From: Bacteroidales bacterium
Lineage (GTDB): Bacteria; Bacteroidota; Bacteroidia; Bacteroidales; Paludibacteraceae
NCBI GenBank assembly: GCA_900766775.1
Contig: CAAFXN010000138.1
Span: forward strand, 1 to 8,262
Direction: 5' to 3'
Length of the DNA stretch: 8,262 nucleotides
In this document: piece by piece, positions 7,107 through 8,262 of the stretch
Layout: each line of letters opens with the position of its first letter
Position numbering within the stretch: the stretch's first letter is position 1
Translations under genes and position numbers: made by a program
The notes under the pieces: generated by a model
Database searches by the model: none
Told to the model about the DNA's origin: nothing
The model's input: only the letters and a program-made list of their open reading frames with translations

Positions 7107-7237
7107 CGATTATTAAGATTTCTCCCACGCTGTCCTACCCATATTTTTTCGTGTGTCTCTCGCGGGTCGACCGCGAGTCTGTCGCGGGTCGTTAGCGAGG
7201 CAATCCGGCACAAGAAATGTACGATTGTTAAGATTTC
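7107..7237. repeat. 16-bp direct repeats bracketing a GC-rich palindrome
   Basis: CGATTATTAAGATTTC at 7107-7122 and CGATTGTTAAGATTTC at 7222-7237 differ at one base and lie 115 bp apart. Between them, CTCGCGG (7159-7165) and CCGCGAG (7171-7177) form a 7-bp stem with loop GTCGA. CGCGGGTCG occurs twice (7161-7169 and 7183-7191). The GC-rich centre contrasts with the AT-rich flanks. The arrangement suggests one repeat unit followed by the start of another, or a small non-autonomous element; there is no transposase gene nearby. Confidence 0.65.
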
Positions 7238-7250
7238 CCTTCCCCATACC

Positions 7251-7316
7251 TTGATACAAAAGAGTTTCCCCGCAAATTGATACAAAAGAGTTTCCCCGCA
7301 CATTGATACAAAAGAG
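7251..7316. repeat. 26-bp tandem repeat, 2.5 copies
   Basis: Units begin TTGATACAAAAGAGTTTCCC and occupy 7251-7276 and 7277-7302; they differ only near the 3' end (AA versus CA after CCGC). A third partial copy (7303-7316) ends where the terminator stem begins. There is no spacer between units, so this is a tandem array and not a CRISPR. On the minus strand each unit begins with CTCTTTTGTATCAA, the same sequence that follows the terminator stem, so the array may have arisen by duplication of the terminator tail. Confidence 0.88.
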
Positions 7317-7342
7317 GCTGCCTAACGTTGTTAAGCAGCCTC
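7310..7342 (-). terminator. Intrinsic terminator of the secreted-protein gene
   Basis: On the minus strand, a 13-bp stem (7342-7330 with 7326-7314) around the loop AAC is continuous if one G-U pair is allowed, and TTTTG follows directly. It begins 33 bp after the stop codon of the minus-strand gene. On the plus strand the same position would be a C-A mismatch and no T-run follows at once, so it is oriented for the minus-strand gene. Confidence 0.88.
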
Positions 7343-7375
7343 CTTTCGTTCATGCGCAAATGCGCAGGGTGAATC

Positions 7376-8262
7376 TTATTGAATCTTTGCACCCAGCACG
7401 TTGTACTCTACACCGTTCATACGGATGATGAGTTGACCATCGCGAACGAACTTCTCAGCTTGACCCTCAACGGTAGCATTGAAGATACCCTCAGGTTTAG
7501 CGGGGAAGGTAATAGTCAGGGTGTTGTCGGCATACGTCCAAACGAAGGTATAAACACCATCTACATCGGCAGCGAGGGTTGGGTTCTTACCGCTGACCTC
7601 TTTCTCGTTGACAAAGACGAATGCGTTAGCCTCGCGAGTGAAGGTGTCGCCCTCAACGTTAGCGGTCCACAACCATGCAATTTGTGCACCGGTAGCGTCA
7701 ATCTGCTTGATGCCGAAGTTGTAGCTTCCTTCTTTCATCTCTACCGTAGCAGTAGCGGTTGCTTTATCCTCTGCAATCTTCAATACAGGACCGCCCCAGT
7801 TCTCAATCCAAGAGCCGTGCAGTTGATATTGTGCAATCTCAGGTTCGGGCTCAGGTTTAGCTACAGCCTCCGCGCTGATGAGATAAACTTGGAGTTGCTC
7901 GTTGAATACCGATACTGCACAAACGATGTCGTAAATGCTATCTGCCGAGAAGATTTGAGCCACCTTAAATTTGTTGTACATTACCAGCGTAGTGTCGTTC
8001 CAAACAGCATTGATGGTCTCGTTTCCGGCGGTGGTGAAGGTGTCAGCCTCGTTAACCGTTACGCCCTCAATGCGAATATATTTATTTACATCAGCAAGGG
8101 TGATAACTTCCTCTTGCAATGCGGGATCGGGAGCCACACCGGCTTTCACATTCAGTTTGTCAACGGACACGCTCGGCACAATCTCAACCAAGTTTTTGTA
8201 AACAGAAATCTTACCTACCAGACCGGTAACGGTATCACCTGCGTTCAAACCATAGTTGGATT
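7376..8262 (-). CDS. Secreted multidomain protein, 3' part (start outside the window)
   Basis: The reading frame is open to the window edge, giving about 295 residues with no start codon that looks real (the first possible one is an internal TTG). Residues 1 to about 135 resemble an OB-fold-like domain seen in secreted Bacteroidales proteins (NAGDTVTGLVGKISVYKNLVEIVP, then YIRIEGV and SADSIYDIVCAVSVFNEQLQVYLI). A proline-glutamate linker (PEPEPE) follows. Next comes a beta-rich segment (GSWIENWGG to TLTITFPAKPE) reminiscent of carbohydrate-binding or E-set modules. The last residues (VRDGQLIIRMNGVEYNVLGAKIQ in two parts: DGQLIIRMNG, VEYNVLGAKIQ) match a C-terminal tail I recall from exported Bacteroidales proteins. 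The codon choice looks less G+C-rich than in the neighbouring genes, as is common for surface proteins. Substrate and function are unknown. A strong terminator follows. Confidence 0.75.
   Translation of the reverse strand, partial: SNYGLNAGDTVTGLVGKISVYKNLVEIVPSVSVDKLNVKAGVAPDPALQEEVITLADVNKYIRIEGVTVNEADTFTTAGNETINAVWNDTTLVMYNKFKVAQIFSADSIYDIVCAVSVFNEQLQVYLISAEAVAKPEPEPEIAQYQLHGSWIENWGGPVLKIAEDKATATATVEMKEGSYNFGIKQIDATGAQIAWLWTANVEGDTFTREANAFVFVNEKEVSGKNPTLAADVDGVYTFVWTYADNTLTITFPAKPEGIFNATVEGQAEKFVRDGQLIIRMNGVEYNVLGAKIQ

Larger units (their letters stand above)
6893..7375. other. Repeat-dense intergenic region between recX and the secreted-protein gene
   Basis: This 483-bp stretch lies between two convergent genes. 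From left to right it holds a 29-bp AT-rich repeat, two copies of a double-hairpin element, a GC-rich palindrome flanked by 16-bp direct repeats, a 26-bp tandem repeat and the terminator of the minus-strand gene. Minus-strand frames of 128 and 62 codons run through these repeats, but they consist of repeat translations and I do not consider them genes. No tRNA or recognisable small RNA was seen. Confidence 0.7.

Noticed and set aside
6917..7303. Minus-strand open frames of 128 and 62 codons in the recX downstream region
   Set aside because: They are translations of interspersed and tandem repeats, with the repeat periods visible in the peptides and no plausible start signal or domain.
7251..7316. 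Possible CRISPR array
   Set aside because: The 26-bp units follow each other directly without spacers, there are only 2.5 copies and no cas gene is present.

Overview
The window looks like chromosomal DNA from a member of the Bacteroidales (phylum Bacteroidota). This rests on a Bacteroidota-type promoter (TTTG, 20 bp, TATCTTTG) between ribD and prmC, on the near absence of Shine-Dalgarno sequences, on Bacteroidota versions of SurA, a SurA-like lipoprotein and an OstA-like protein, on the ribD/prmC/recX order, and on a secreted protein ending in a tail (NGVEYNVLGAKIQ) that I recall from surface proteins of this order. No finer taxonomic call is supported.

Layout. Positions 149-4180 hold three minus-strand envelope genes, transcribed right to left: a SurA-like lipoprotein without a PPIase domain (3311-4180), the periplasmic chaperone/prolyl isomerase SurA (1835-3196) and an OstA/LptA-like protein (149-1819). 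Together they suggest outer-membrane protein folding and lipopolysaccharide export. A gene-free stretch (4181-4482) with one strong hairpin follows. Next comes ribD (4483-5523, minus; riboflavin synthesis), divergent from prmC (5575-6498, plus; release-factor methylation). The start of recX (6452-6892, plus; RecA regulator) overlaps the prmC end by 47 bp. A 483-bp non-coding stretch (6893-7375) is packed with repeats and carries the terminator of the last gene. That gene (7376-8262, minus) is the 3' part of a secreted multidomain protein whose start lies outside the window.

The most striking signal is repetitive DNA of intergenic character inside housekeeping genes without loss of the reading frame. 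prmC contains about 14 copies of a 7-bp unit (CNCTCAA). Because 7 is not a multiple of 3, the tract reads as nearly the same heptapeptide in all three forward frames, and a change of one unit would frameshift the catalytic domain. ribD carries two other types: a palindrome with an adjoining G-quadruplex-type motif (5317-5345), and an 8-bp tandem repeat bracketed by a 7-bp direct repeat (4974-5016). Intergenic regions hold further families: a 34-bp exact repeat on both sides of surA-ostA, a 29-bp AT-rich inverted pair, two copies of a double-hairpin element, a 16-bp direct-repeat pair bracketing a GC-rich palindrome, and a 26-bp tandem array abutting a terminator. No tRNA, rRNA, CRISPR array or transposase gene was seen.
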